A DNA stretch of 21,590 bases, taken from contig JAGDCE010000331.1 of NCBI GenBank assembly GCA_017958705.1, forward strand, positions 1 through 21,590, given 5' to 3'. Under the pieces are notes generated by a model, which was not told the origin of the DNA, made no database searches, and was given only the letters and a program-made list of their open reading frames with translations. The stretch's first letter is position 1. Each line of letters opens with the position of its first letter. Shown piece by piece: positions 1 to 6,121 of the stretch. The stretch comes from Clostridia bacterium (GTDB lineage Bacteria; Bacillota; Clostridia; Oscillospirales; CAG-272). The translations under genes and the position numbers were made by a program.

Positions 1-66
1 ATTAGGGCATAGCCCGTCTTCATTAGTGAGCGAAGCGAACGTCTTCATTATACCGGTTGAACACGA

Positions 67-100
67 AAAAGCAGACTGATTTTGTTCTCAGTCTGCTTTT
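67..100 (-). terminator. 13-bp-stem hairpin with T-run, terminator-like
   Basis: AAAAGCAGACTGA (67-79) pairs perfectly with TCAGTCTGCTTTT (88-100) around an 8-nt loop. The A-run and T-run flanks make it a plausible bidirectional intrinsic terminator for transcripts leaving the antiporter/MgtC operon leftward. It is the second stem-loop after the mgtC-like stop. A first, imperfect GC hairpin (about 160-178) with a T6 run lies closer to the gene. Confidence 0.65.
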
Positions 101-102
101 GT

Positions 103-116
103 TAAGTGCGCACTTA
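103..116. repeat. 14-bp perfect palindrome (left copy)
   Basis: TAAGTGCGCACTTA equals its own reverse complement. It is followed on the plus strand by CTCACCAC, and the 22-nt block is identical in the right-end repeat, where it lies at 21499-21512. It is the most conserved core of the repeat besides the tandem unit, so it may be a protein binding site. Confidence 0.8.
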
Positions 117-187
117 CTCACCACTCGAACGTGAGGCGAAAAAACTTCCTTAAGACGGTCGGGCCTCTCCGGCAGCCGGTTTTGCGT

Positions 188-907
188 TTATCCGCTGATC
201 TCTTCAATATGGCTTACGTATTCGATAGTAGACAGCGCTTCGATTATCTCCTTATGCGTCTTATACTTTTTCAGTTCCGGACTGTTGATCGAAAGCGAGA
301 CCGTGTAGACCGCGAGTCCCGAATTGAGATACGCGGGATTTACCTCGATGTCGTCGACGATCAGCCCGAGGCGGCGTATCGTCGTTATGAAATCACGCAG
401 ATCCGTGCTCGAAGTCAGTTCGAGATGAACTTCAAAATGATTCGAACGGTTTTTCAGATATCTCTCGATACCGGTGAAGAACGCCATGCAGATCAGCACC
501 GCGGCGAACCCGATCAGCGAGACCGTGTAAAGACCCGCGCCGAGCGTCAGCCCGATCAGACCGACCGCCCAAAGGCCGGCGGAAGTCGTGAGGCCTTTGA
601 TCTGGTTTTTCGAGCTGAACAGGATCGAATTGACCGTTATCGTCGCTATCGCGATGACCGCGGCGCCGGAGATTATGAAAATATTTTTGTCGGTCAGGGT
701 GAATATGTACATATCCGTGATCATCGCGAGCGTCATACCGAGCGATACGACGATGAACGTGCGAAGACCCGCCGAATGACGTTTGCTCGATCTCTCGCAG
801 CCGATCACCGCGGACAGTATCATCGAGAGCGCGACGCGCAGCACCACCGACCATACGTTGAGTTCGAGCGACCATTCCCCGAGCAGTTTTCCAATCGGTT
901 CAAACAT
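188..907 (-). CDS. MgtC/SapB family membrane protein
   Basis: This 239-aa protein belongs to the MgtC/SapB family, inner-membrane proteins linked to magnesium and phosphate homeostasis and acid tolerance; the biochemical role of most members is unsettled. The sequence shows about four to five hydrophobic segments across residues 20-145. It has the family signature around residues 36-50 (G-C-E-R then AGLRT) and a second conserved block at 104-127 (KGLTTSAGLW and GLTLGAGLY). The C-terminal 157-237 is soluble and ACT-like (alternating beta and alpha, HFEVHLEL at its start), as in longer MgtC-like proteins. The start is 9 nt after the antiporter stop, with a GAGG ribosome site overlapping that stop, so it is the second gene of an operon. 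The pairing with a cation antiporter suggests ion homeostasis, which is inference. The length is normal and no defect is seen. Confidence 0.93.
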   Translation of the reverse strand: MFEPIGKLLGEWSLELNVWSVVLRVALSMILSAVIGCERSSKRHSAGLRTFIVVSLGMTLAMITDMYIFTLTDKNIFIISGAAVIAIATITVNSILFSSKNQIKGLTTSAGLWAVGLIGLTLGAGLYTVSLIGFAAVLICMAFFTGIERYLKNRSNHFEVHLELTSSTDLRDFITTIRRLGLIVDDIEVNPAYLNSGLAVYTVSLSINSPELKKYKTHKEIIEALSTIEYVSHIEEISG

Positions 908-916
908 ATCTTTACC

Positions 917-2344
917 TCATTTCTTCCGTTTGATGCCGGGCCGTTTTTCCGGCAGATACGGGTTGTAGTTTTCCGCGGCCTCCGTGAAAGCCTTTTCCGC
1001 GGGGTTTTCCTGCGGAAGCTCGCTCCTGATCTTGTTTATCCTCTCGATAAGTATCTCAACTTCGGTCTTTTTCACGCCGCCGGGCTCCGTCTCGACCGGC
1101 GCGATATCCTCGATCTTATCCGAGTACGAACCGGAAAGATAAAGCGAAAGTTTCGCGCACGCCGGGCCGATCAGCTCGTATAGCACGCTCGAAGCGAGGA
1201 TTATCGTGTTCAGCGCCGCGCCGGTTTCTCCGCCGAGCGCACGCGCGCCCATCGCGGCGAGACCTATCGCCACGCCCGCCTGCGGTATCAGCGCGAGGCC
1301 GAGGAAATCGCGCGTTTTACGCGGCTTTCCGACGACGGCGCATCCGGCGAACGCTCCCGCGTATTTGCCCGCGATCCTGACTATGAAATACAGCACGCCG
1401 ACGAGCAGCAAGGGATAAACGCCGACCGAGCCGGACGGCTTTATCAGCGCGTTGAGATCGAACGAAACGCCGGATCTGACGAAGAAGAGCAGCAGTATCG
1501 GCGGGCTGAAATAGTTGAGCTGTTTGAAGAGCTTGTCGTCGCGGCTCAGATTCATATATACCGTTCCCATAGACATACAGCCGAGCAGCGGGGAAATGCC
1601 GAGCATCGCGCAGATGCCGCAGAACGCGAACAGAAGCGATACCGACATGATCAGCCTGTTGTCGCTGCTGCTGCTTTTCGAGATTATCAGCTTCAGTACG
1701 AAGCCGAACAGACCGCCGAGCGCTATGACGCCGACGTTTATCAGTATCGGTTTGATTATGTCCCACACGTTCGCGCCGCCGCCCGTCTGGGACGCCACGG
1801 CGAACGAGATCGCGATGCTGTACGCGAGCAGGCCGATCATATCGTCGAGCGCGACGACCTGCAGAAGAGTTTCGACGAAGTCGCCCTTCGCCTTCGTCTG
1901 CCGTATCGTCATAAGCGTCGAAGCCGGCGCCGTCGCGGCGGCGAGCGCCGCGAGCACGACGGAAAACGCCGTGTTTAACCTCAGTACAAAGAACGTCAGG
2001 ACGAACACGAACACCGACGCGACGAGCGACTCGAACAGCGTGATGACCGTGACCTTCCCGCCGTTCTTTTTCAGCGAGTCGAAACGGAAGAATTCACCCG
2101 TCCCGAACGCGATGAAAGCCAGCGCGATATCCGGCAGAAACTCCGTTCCCTCGACTATTTCCGCAGGGACGATATCGAGGCAGAACGGGCCGATCAGTAT
2201 GCCGGTGAGTATGTACGCGGTCACGTTCGGCAGTCTCAGCCGCGACGTTATCCGCGTCATCAGGAACCCGAGCAGCAGCATGAACGAGACCGAAATAATG
2301 GTCACCGCCGCCGGCCCGAGTCCGGAATAAATTTCTTTGAGCAT
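917..2344 (-). CDS. Kef-type (CPA2-like) cation/proton antiporter
   Basis: This 475-aa integral membrane protein has the Na+/H+ exchanger fold, with about 12 hydrophobic segments through residue 405. The conserved early stretch LPNVTAYILTGILIGP is at 39-53 and the ion-binding pair Asp167-Asp168 lies in ALDDMIGLLAYS. Family members exchange Na+ or K+ for protons across the cytoplasmic membrane. There is no RCK/TrkA-N domain. Instead a charged cytosolic tail of about 65 residues follows, rich in Glu, Lys and Pro and ending in KRKK, so KefC-like nucleotide or glutathione gating is not supported. The start has a GGAG site about 7 nt upstream and lies below a good promoter. It is the first gene of an operon with the MgtC-like gene. 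The transported ion cannot be read from the sequence. Confidence 0.93.
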   Translation of the reverse strand: MLKEIYSGLGPAAVTIISVSFMLLLGFLMTRITSRLRLPNVTAYILTGILIGPFCLDIVPAEIVEGTEFLPDIALAFIAFGTGEFFRFDSLKKNGGKVTVITLFESLVASVFVFVLTFFVLRLNTAFSVVLAALAAATAPASTLMTIRQTKAKGDFVETLLQVVALDDMIGLLAYSIAISFAVASQTGGGANVWDIIKPILINVGVIALGGLFGFVLKLIISKSSSSDNRLIMSVSLLFAFCGICAMLGISPLLGCMSMGTVYMNLSRDDKLFKQLNYFSPPILLLFFVRSGVSFDLNALIKPSGSVGVYPLLLVGVLYFIVRIAGKYAGAFAGCAVVGKPRKTRDFLGLALIPQAGVAIGLAAMGARALGGETGAALNTIILASSVLYELIGPACAKLSLYLSGSYSDKIEDIAPVETEPGGVKKTEVEILIERINKIRSELPQENPAEKAFTEAAENYNPYLPEKRPGIKRKK

Positions 2345-2374
2345 AAAACACTCCGGATGTTTGTCATTTATATC

Positions 2375-2403
2375 ATTATATCACGGACACCGTCAAAAAT
2401 CAA
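2375..2403 (-). promoter_or_regulatory. Sigma-A promoter for antiporter/mgtC operon
   Basis: On the minus strand a -35 TTGATT (2403-2398) and -10 TATAAT (2380-2375) are separated by 17 nt, about 30 nt before the antiporter start. An alternative -35 TTGACG with a TATAAA -10 at 18 nt overlaps it. It is divergent from the FGGY kinase promoter at 2425-2453, and the two -35 boxes are only about 21 bp apart. Confidence 0.7.
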
Positions 2404-2424
2404 CCGTTTTTACGTTTAATTTGC

Positions 2425-2453
2425 TTGACAGCGCGAAAAATACGGTTTATAAT
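2425..2453 (+). promoter_or_regulatory. Perfect consensus promoter for FGGY kinase
   Basis: TTGACA (2425-2430), a 17-nt spacer and TATAAT (2448-2453) match the sigma-A consensus exactly. The expected transcript start near 2460 leaves a 5' leader of about 40 nt with a GGGAG ribosome site. This also rules out translation from the in-frame TTG at 2425, which is part of the -35 box. Confidence 0.88.
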
Positions 2454-2499
2454 GAATGCGCGGGCATACGTCCGTTACGATCAACGGGAGAATAAAAAT

Positions 2500-4053
2500 A
2501 TGAACGGCAATGAAAAACTGTTTCTCGGCATCGAGCTCGGCTCGACGAGGATCAAAGCGCAGCTGACCGACGCGGAGCACAACGTCATATCGTCCGGCGG
2601 ATACGACTGGGAAAATTCGTATGAGGACGGATACTGGACGTATCCGCTCGAAGCGGCGCGGGAAGGACTTCAGGCATGCTATGCCGGTCTGCGGAAAGAT
2701 TATGAAAGCAAGACCGGGAAAAAGCTGACTTCGGTCACGGCCATGGGCGTTTCCGCGATGATGCACGGATACCTCGTGTTCGATCGCGAAATGCATCAGC
2801 CGACGCCGTTTCGCACATGGCGCAACGCGCGGGCGAAAGAAGCTTCGGACACGCTGACGGAACTTTTCGGCTTCCACGTTCCGCAGAGATGGAGCGCGGC
2901 GAACTATTTTCAGTCGATGCTCGAAAAGCAGCCGCACGTACCCGGCGTCGCATATCTTACGACGCTTTCCGGTTACATCCACTTCCTGCTCACCGGCAGA
3001 AACGAGGTCGGGCTCTGCGAGGCGTCCGGCATGTTCCCGGTCAGCGGCGGTGAATACGATCCGGTAATGGCGAGCAAATTCAACGAAGCCGCCGCAAAAC
3101 TCGGATACGAACAGGATATAGTCTCGATCCTGCCGAAGATAAGGCCGGCAGGCGCGAAGGGCGCTTATCTGACAGCGGAAGGAGCGCGCTTCCTCGACCC
3201 GACGGGGACGCTTTTGCCGGGCATCCCGGTCTGTCCGCCGGAGGGCGACGCCGGCACCGGCATGGCGGCGACGGCGAGCGTGCGCCCGGGCACGGGCTCG
3301 GTCTCGGCCGGAACGTCCGTGTTCGCGCTGCTGACGCTGCAAAAGCCGCTTGACCGCGTCTTCCGTGAGATAGATTCCGTCAAGACGCCGGACGGAGCCG
3401 ACACCGCGCTGATACACAGCTGCAACGGCTGTACGGAGCTCGACAACTGGGTCGGCGTGTTCGGCGAATTCGCCCGCATGCTCGGAGAAGACCCCGGCAA
3501 GACCGAGCTTTATTCGATGCTTTACAACAACGCGAAAAACGCCGACCCGGACTGCGGCGGCGTCACGGCGTACAATTTCATCGCCGCCGAGCCGATAGCC
3601 GGGGTGCGCGCGGGGATCCCGGCGCTTTACCGCCCGTTCGACGGCAGACTGAGTCTCGCGAACCTGTTCCGCGCGGAGCTTTGCGCCGCCGTCGCCGGTC
3701 TGCGGATCGGTATGAAGATACTGTCCGACGGAGGCGTCGCCGCGCCGTCGCGGCTCAACGCGCACGGCGGTCTGTTCAAGATCCCGGGCGTGGCTCAGCA
3801 GATCCTCGCGGACGCGTTCAGAGTCCCCGTGACGGTCCTGTCGTCCGCGGGAGAAGGCGGCGCGTGGGGCATGTCGCTGCTCGCCGCGTATATGACCGAG
3901 GGAGAGGGGCAGACGCTTGCCGACTGGCTCGACCGCGACGTATTCAGCCGCGCGCGGTCTTCTACGCTTTATCCGGATCCAAAAGGTGCGGAAGGCTTTG
4001 ACTCGTTCATGAAAAATTACGAAAACGGTCTGCGGCTGCTGCGGCAGATCTGA
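2500..4053 (+). CDS. FGGY-family carbohydrate kinase (probable ketopentose kinase)
   Basis: This 517-aa cytosolic sugar kinase would phosphorylate a sugar or polyol with ATP. The N-terminal ATPase-fold phosphate loop is GIELGSTRIK (10-19). The probable catalytic Asp250 lies in CPPEGDAGTG (245-254), the second phosphate motif is GTGSVSAGTS (264-273), and the ATP-binding glycine block AHGGLFKIPG (421-430) is followed by the QQILADAF helix. SAMMHG and RTWRNA near 85-110 and EGGAWGMSLLAAY near 452-464 resemble a Firmicutes subgroup often named xylulokinase or L-ribulokinase. The substrate is not proven. I placed the start at the ATG behind GGGAG rather than at the TTG inside the promoter. The gene stands alone: no isomerase, epimerase or transporter is adjacent. 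It ends at a bidirectional terminator. Confidence 0.92.
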   Translation: MNGNEKLFLGIELGSTRIKAQLTDAEHNVISSGGYDWENSYEDGYWTYPLEAAREGLQACYAGLRKDYESKTGKKLTSVTAMGVSAMMHGYLVFDREMHQPTPFRTWRNARAKEASDTLTELFGFHVPQRWSAANYFQSMLEKQPHVPGVAYLTTLSGYIHFLLTGRNEVGLCEASGMFPVSGGEYDPVMASKFNEAAAKLGYEQDIVSILPKIRPAGAKGAYLTAEGARFLDPTGTLLPGIPVCPPEGDAGTGMAATASVRPGTGSVSAGTSVFALLTLQKPLDRVFREIDSVKTPDGADTALIHSCNGCTELDNWVGVFGEFARMLGEDPGKTELYSMLYNNAKNADPDCGGVTAYNFIAAEPIAGVRAGIPALYRPFDGRLSLANLFRAELCAAVAGLRIGMKILSDGGVAAPSRLNAHGGLFKIPGVAQQILADAFRVPVTVLSSAGEGGAWGMSLLAAYMTEGEGQTLADWLDRDVFSRARSSTLYPDPKGAEGFDSFMKNYENGLRLLRQI

Positions 4054-4060
4054 TAAAAAC

Positions 4061-4100
4061 AAAAAACGGAGCGCGCCGTCACCGACGTTCTCCGTTTTTT
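4061..4100. terminator. Bidirectional intrinsic terminator between convergent genes
   Basis: AAAAAACGGAG (4061-4071) pairs with CTCCGTTTTTT (4090-4100) over 11 bp, with an 18-nt loop. It starts 8 nt after the kinase stop. On the minus strand the first stem arm lies inside the last codons of the CD3324-family gene, so that transcript folds its terminator from coding sequence. Confidence 0.88.
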
Positions 4101-4354
4101 CGTCTTATGATCTTTCTTATGCTGTCCTCTGACAGAAAATATGATTCTGACAGTTCTTTCACCGGGATGCCCGCCGCGTGTTTCTTGTATATCTCGCGGT
4201 TCCGCTCATCGTACTTGCGGCGCGCTCCGTTCCTTTTGCCCCAGACCGCCTTTTTGCCGCGCTTCGGTATGTATATAAGACATCCGTCGCGGTATTTCTG
4301 TATCTGCGACAAAAGCTCGGGAGGCAGGAGCCCCCTTGCGTTCACGTATTTCAT
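4079..4354 (-). CDS. CD3324 family small HTH-like protein
   Basis: This 91-aa basic protein matches my memory of the clostridial CD3324 family, whose function is unknown. The features are a MKYVNA start, then LPPELLSQIQKY (10-21), LIYIPKR (26-32), a Trp-Gly pair (38-39), a run of basic residues (40-55), and a C-terminal helix-turn-helix-like part (about 63-86, PVKELSESYFLSEDSIRKIIRR). It may bind DNA or RNA, but I see no direct evidence of a target. The frame runs upstream to a TTG at 4447, but I chose the ATG at 4354 because AAAGAAAGGCG lies just before it, the family begins there, and the extension has no ribosome site. A 189-nt structured leader precedes it, behind its own promoter. Confidence 0.85.
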   Translation of the reverse strand: MKYVNARGLLPPELLSQIQKYRDGCLIYIPKRGKKAVWGKRNGARRKYDERNREIYKKHAAGIPVKELSESYFLSEDSIRKIIRRKNGERR

Positions 4355-4543
4355 TTTTTCGCCTTTCTTTCCCTGCGGGTCGTCAAGAAACGCCCCGCAG
4401 CCGCCGCAAGGACGGCCGCGGAGCCCCCGTATAAGCCGAAAGGTCAAAGCCCGGGAGTTATGCGGGGATCACCTTTTCCGTTTTAATCACACCGATCAAC
4501 TCCTCTCTTTGAAAATTCAGGGGAGCCGGTGACGCTCCCGAGT
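4355..4543 (-). promoter_or_regulatory. Structured 189-nt 5' leader of the CD3324 gene
   Basis: This fills most of the 385-nt gap upstream of the CD3324 gene. Near its 5' end a hairpin GGGAGC/GCTCCC (4539-4534 with 4526-4521) forms. An alternative 8-bp pairing (one G.U) is possible between CTCGGGAG (4542-4535) and CTCCCGGG (4457-4450). The mini-ORF at 4490-4458 lies between these arms, and its stop codon directly abuts the second one. A GC-rich imperfect hairpin follows at about 4385-4425. No known riboswitch class was recognised. The layout resembles translation-dependent attenuation, but that is inference. Confidence 0.5.
4458..4490 (-). CDS. Possible 10-codon leader peptide
   Basis: GTG ATT AAA ACG GAA AAG GTG ATC CCC GCA TAA would encode fMet-I-K-T-E-K-V-I-P-A. 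It is preceded by GAGAGGAG (4507-4500) with 9 nt of spacing, a good ribosome site. It sits inside the leader of the CD3324 gene and is not in frame with it. No amino acid is over-represented, so classical amino-acid attenuation is not supported. The Ile-Pro-Ala-stop ending could slow ribosomes, but that is speculation. Confidence 0.4.
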   Translation of the reverse strand: MIKTEKVIPA

Positions 4544-4549
4544 GATTTC

Positions 4550-4577
4550 ATTTTACCACAAAACGAAAATTTGTCAA
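4550..4577 (-). promoter_or_regulatory. Promoter for the CD3324 gene
   Basis: On the minus strand TTGACA (4577-4572), a 16-nt spacer and TAAAAT (4555-4550) with an upstream TG (extended -10) form a strong promoter. The predicted transcript start is near 4543. Confidence 0.82.
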
Positions 4578-4660
4578 GCGATATTTTCGGTATAACGGAA
4601 CATTCCCGGACGACAGCGTTGTTATTTGAACATTATTTACATTTATAACACCTTTTTGTA

Positions 4661-4690
4661 TTGCCAAACGCCATTTCGTTGTTGTATAAT
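4661..4690 (+). promoter_or_regulatory. Promoter for the membrane protein/EEP/sulfatase/mnmE operon
   Basis: TTGCCA (4661-4666), an 18-nt spacer and TATAAT (4685-4690) precede the first gene by about 50 nt. It is divergent from the CD3324 promoter. The 80 nt between the two -35 boxes are AT-rich and show nothing else I can name. Confidence 0.75.
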
Positions 4691-4710
4691 GAACAAAAGC
4701 CAATAATATC

Positions 4711-4742
4711 GGAGGCGCCGCGGCTCGGCGTCGGAAAAAATG
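4711..4742 (+). promoter_or_regulatory. Ribosome binding site bridged to its start by a hairpin
   Basis: A strong GGAGG (4711-4715) lies 24 nt before the ATG at 4740, normally too far. Exactly between them CGCCG-CGGCT-CGGCG (4716-4730) can fold into a 5-bp GC hairpin, leaving an effective spacing of 9 nt. No closer good ribosome site is visible for this ATG. Confidence 0.55.
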
Positions 4743-5432
4743 TATTACGATAAGAACAGAAGATATTTCGAGAATAAAAGAGCGGTCATGTATATCGGCT
4801 TCATGCTGATAATAGCGGCGTTCGTGCTGTTTTACATCTGGCCGATAGACGAGGACAACGTCGCCTATATCCCTATCGTGTTCCTCGCCGTGCTTACGGC
4901 GGGCTGCGTGATGTTTTTCGGTCAGCTGATGCGCCGGTCGAGTGAAGCGGATATAAACGAGGACGTCGAGAACGAGCTGCGCGGGTTCGACGAGAAGGCG
5001 TATTTCGACCTCGACCTGTACGGAAAGGAGCTGCCCTACATAAACCCGCTCCTTATGCAGTCGTATCTGTATTACGACACGCCGTACGTCCGGCGCGACA
5101 AGGAGGGCGTGTACCGCACGGACAGATACGTCCGCTGCCGGCTGTATTTCACGGAGGACGCGGTCTGCACCGCCTCGCGCACCGTGCATCTGACAGAGGA
5201 GGGCGTCGACGACGAATATAAAGTCATAAAGTATTCCGACATCAAACGCGCCTCGATCGACGCCGCGCAGCGCATTTACACGATCCACGGCAGAAAAATC
5301 ACGGTGAAATATTACGATCTGAATATCTACGGCGAGAACGGACTGCTGTTTTCGAGCCAGTGCAGAAACGACTACACGGTCGAATGCGCCGTAGAGGATA
5401 TAAACAAGACTGCGGAGAAGTTCAGAGGATGA
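4740..5432 (+). CDS. Two-helix membrane protein with cytosolic domain, unknown function
   Basis: I do not recognise a named family. The 230-aa product has a short basic N-terminus, two hydrophobic segments (about 16-35 and 42-61), then a soluble domain of roughly 165 residues. That domain has many alternating beta-like stretches (RCRLYFTEDAVCT, YKVIKYSDIKRASID, RIYTIHGRKITVKYYDLNIYG) and a final helix (CAVEDINKTAEKF). This resembles YcxB-like or PH-like domains of other Firmicutes membrane proteins, an inference from pattern only. It heads a four-gene operon and its stop overlaps the next start (ATGA). An alternative start at 4788 (Met17) has a weak ribosome site, while the upstream start is served by the hairpin-bridged GGAGG. 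Confidence 0.75.
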   Translation: MYYDKNRRYFENKRAVMYIGFMLIIAAFVLFYIWPIDEDNVAYIPIVFLAVLTAGCVMFFGQLMRRSSEADINEDVENELRGFDEKAYFDLDLYGKELPYINPLLMQSYLYYDTPYVRRDKEGVYRTDRYVRCRLYFTEDAVCTASRTVHLTEEGVDDEYKVIKYSDIKRASIDAAQRIYTIHGRKITVKYYDLNIYGENGLLFSSQCRNDYTVECAVEDINKTAEKFRG

Positions 5433-6121
5433 AAAAATTCACACTTGCGTCGTTCAATATCGGCGCCTGCTCCAAAATGTTCGGAAGATACGACGAAAAG
5501 GACCTTTTCGCCGTCGCGGACCTGATCCGTTCGGTCGGGGCCGACGTCATAGCCCTGCAGGAGGTCGACCGCGGCTGCGCGCGCTCCGGCGGCGTCGATA
5601 TGGCGGCGGTCATCGCGCGTCGCGCCGGCTACCGTTACCGTCATTTCATCACGATAAGACCGTTTCAGGGCGGCAGATACGGCACGGCGATACTCAGCCG
5701 GTTCCCGATACTGAAAAGAAAAACGATAAACTACAAAGTTGAAGTCGCAAAGCAGGGAACGTCGTGCGGATACGTCGTACTCGACGTCGACGGAGTCGCC
5801 GTCACGGTGTTCAATACGCATCTGTCCTGCGAGAGCGAGGCGGCGAACCTCGATACGATGAGATGTCTCGACGGCATCCTGTCGTCTTACGGCAGGCCGT
5901 TTCTGTGCTGCGGTGATTTCAACACGTCGCCCGCGGTCGTGTCGGCTCACGTCGGCGGTGTGAGGCTTGCCAACAAAGATCTGCACACGTACGCCGACGT
6001 CAGCATCGACAACGTGCTTTACACGAAAGGCATTTCCGTTTCGGACGTGCATACCGTCGACGCGACGACCGTGCCGGTCTCGGATCACAACGTGCTCGTA
6101 TGCAAAGTGAACGTAAAATGA
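5429..6121 (+). CDS. Endonuclease/exonuclease/phosphatase (EEP) family protein
   Basis: This 230-aa protein has the full set of EEP (DNase I-like) metal and catalytic motifs: SFNIG (8-12, Asn10), ALQEVDRG (42-49, Glu45), GTAILSRFPI (85-94), FNTHLS (128-133, His131), CGDFNTSP (161-168, Asp163 and Asn165), IDNVLY (193-198) and the C-terminal SDHNVL (218-223, Asp219 and His220). Such enzymes hydrolyse phosphodiester or phosphomonoester bonds in nucleic acids, inositol phosphates or sphingolipids; the substrate here is not evident. There is no signal peptide, so it is probably cytosolic. The ATG overlaps the previous stop as ATGA with GGAGAAG upstream. The frame extends upstream to 5360, but that would overlap the previous gene by about 70 nt without a better ribosome site. 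Confidence 0.9.
   Translation: MKKFTLASFNIGACSKMFGRYDEKDLFAVADLIRSVGADVIALQEVDRGCARSGGVDMAAVIARRAGYRYRHFITIRPFQGGRYGTAILSRFPILKRKTINYKVEVAKQGTSCGYVVLDVDGVAVTVFNTHLSCESEAANLDTMRCLDGILSSYGRPFLCCGDFNTSPAVVSAHVGGVRLANKDLHTYADVSIDNVLYTKGISVSDVHTVDATTVPVSDHNVLVCKVNVK

Larger units (their letters stand above)
1..160 (-). repeat. Left copy of composite 3'-intergenic repeat
   Basis: Positions 22-160 match the reverse complement of 21455-21590 at roughly 85-90% by eye, with positions 22-50 identical over 29 nt. Read leftward, away from the mgtC-like gene, the order is: an imperfect GC hairpin and a T6 run (139-144), a GGTGAG block, a 14-bp palindrome (103-116), a 13-bp-stem hairpin (67-100), a short variable stretch, then tandem units built as GAAGAC, a variable core and TAAT (1-50). 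Bases 1-21 hold one more tandem unit with a different core than the right copy shows. No transposase or coding region lies inside. It looks like a dispersed repeat placed after the end of an operon. Confidence 0.85.

Noticed and set aside
1..50. CRISPR array
   Set aside because: The tandem units are about 21-25 nt with variable palindromic cores, only two are present, and no cas genes or 30-nt-class spacers are seen.
2425..2499. TTG start giving a 25-residue N-terminal extension of the kinase
   Set aside because: The TTG is part of a perfect -35 box, so this stretch is not transcribed; the ATG at 2500 has GGGAG upstream.
2416..4062. Long antisense open frame opposite the FGGY kinase
   Set aside because: Arg/Val/His-rich shadow product without a family match or ribosome site; the plus-strand frame has clear kinase motifs. 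The same applies to other long antisense frames at 131-1183, 10785-11693, 14350-15492 and 16769-17905.
4355..4447. N-terminal extension of the CD3324 protein with a CxxC-like GRPCGGCG stretch
   Set aside because: It would need a TTG start without a ribosome site; the family begins at MKYVNA and a good site precedes the ATG at 4354.
4445..4457. Plus-strand GTCAAAGCCCGGGAG resembles the 3' core of the guanidine-I (ykkC) riboswitch
   Set aside because: The upstream ykkC core (CTAGGGTTCCG and GGTCCGAGAG-like parts) is absent, no plus-strand promoter or transporter gene fits, and the minus-strand promoter and leader explain the region.
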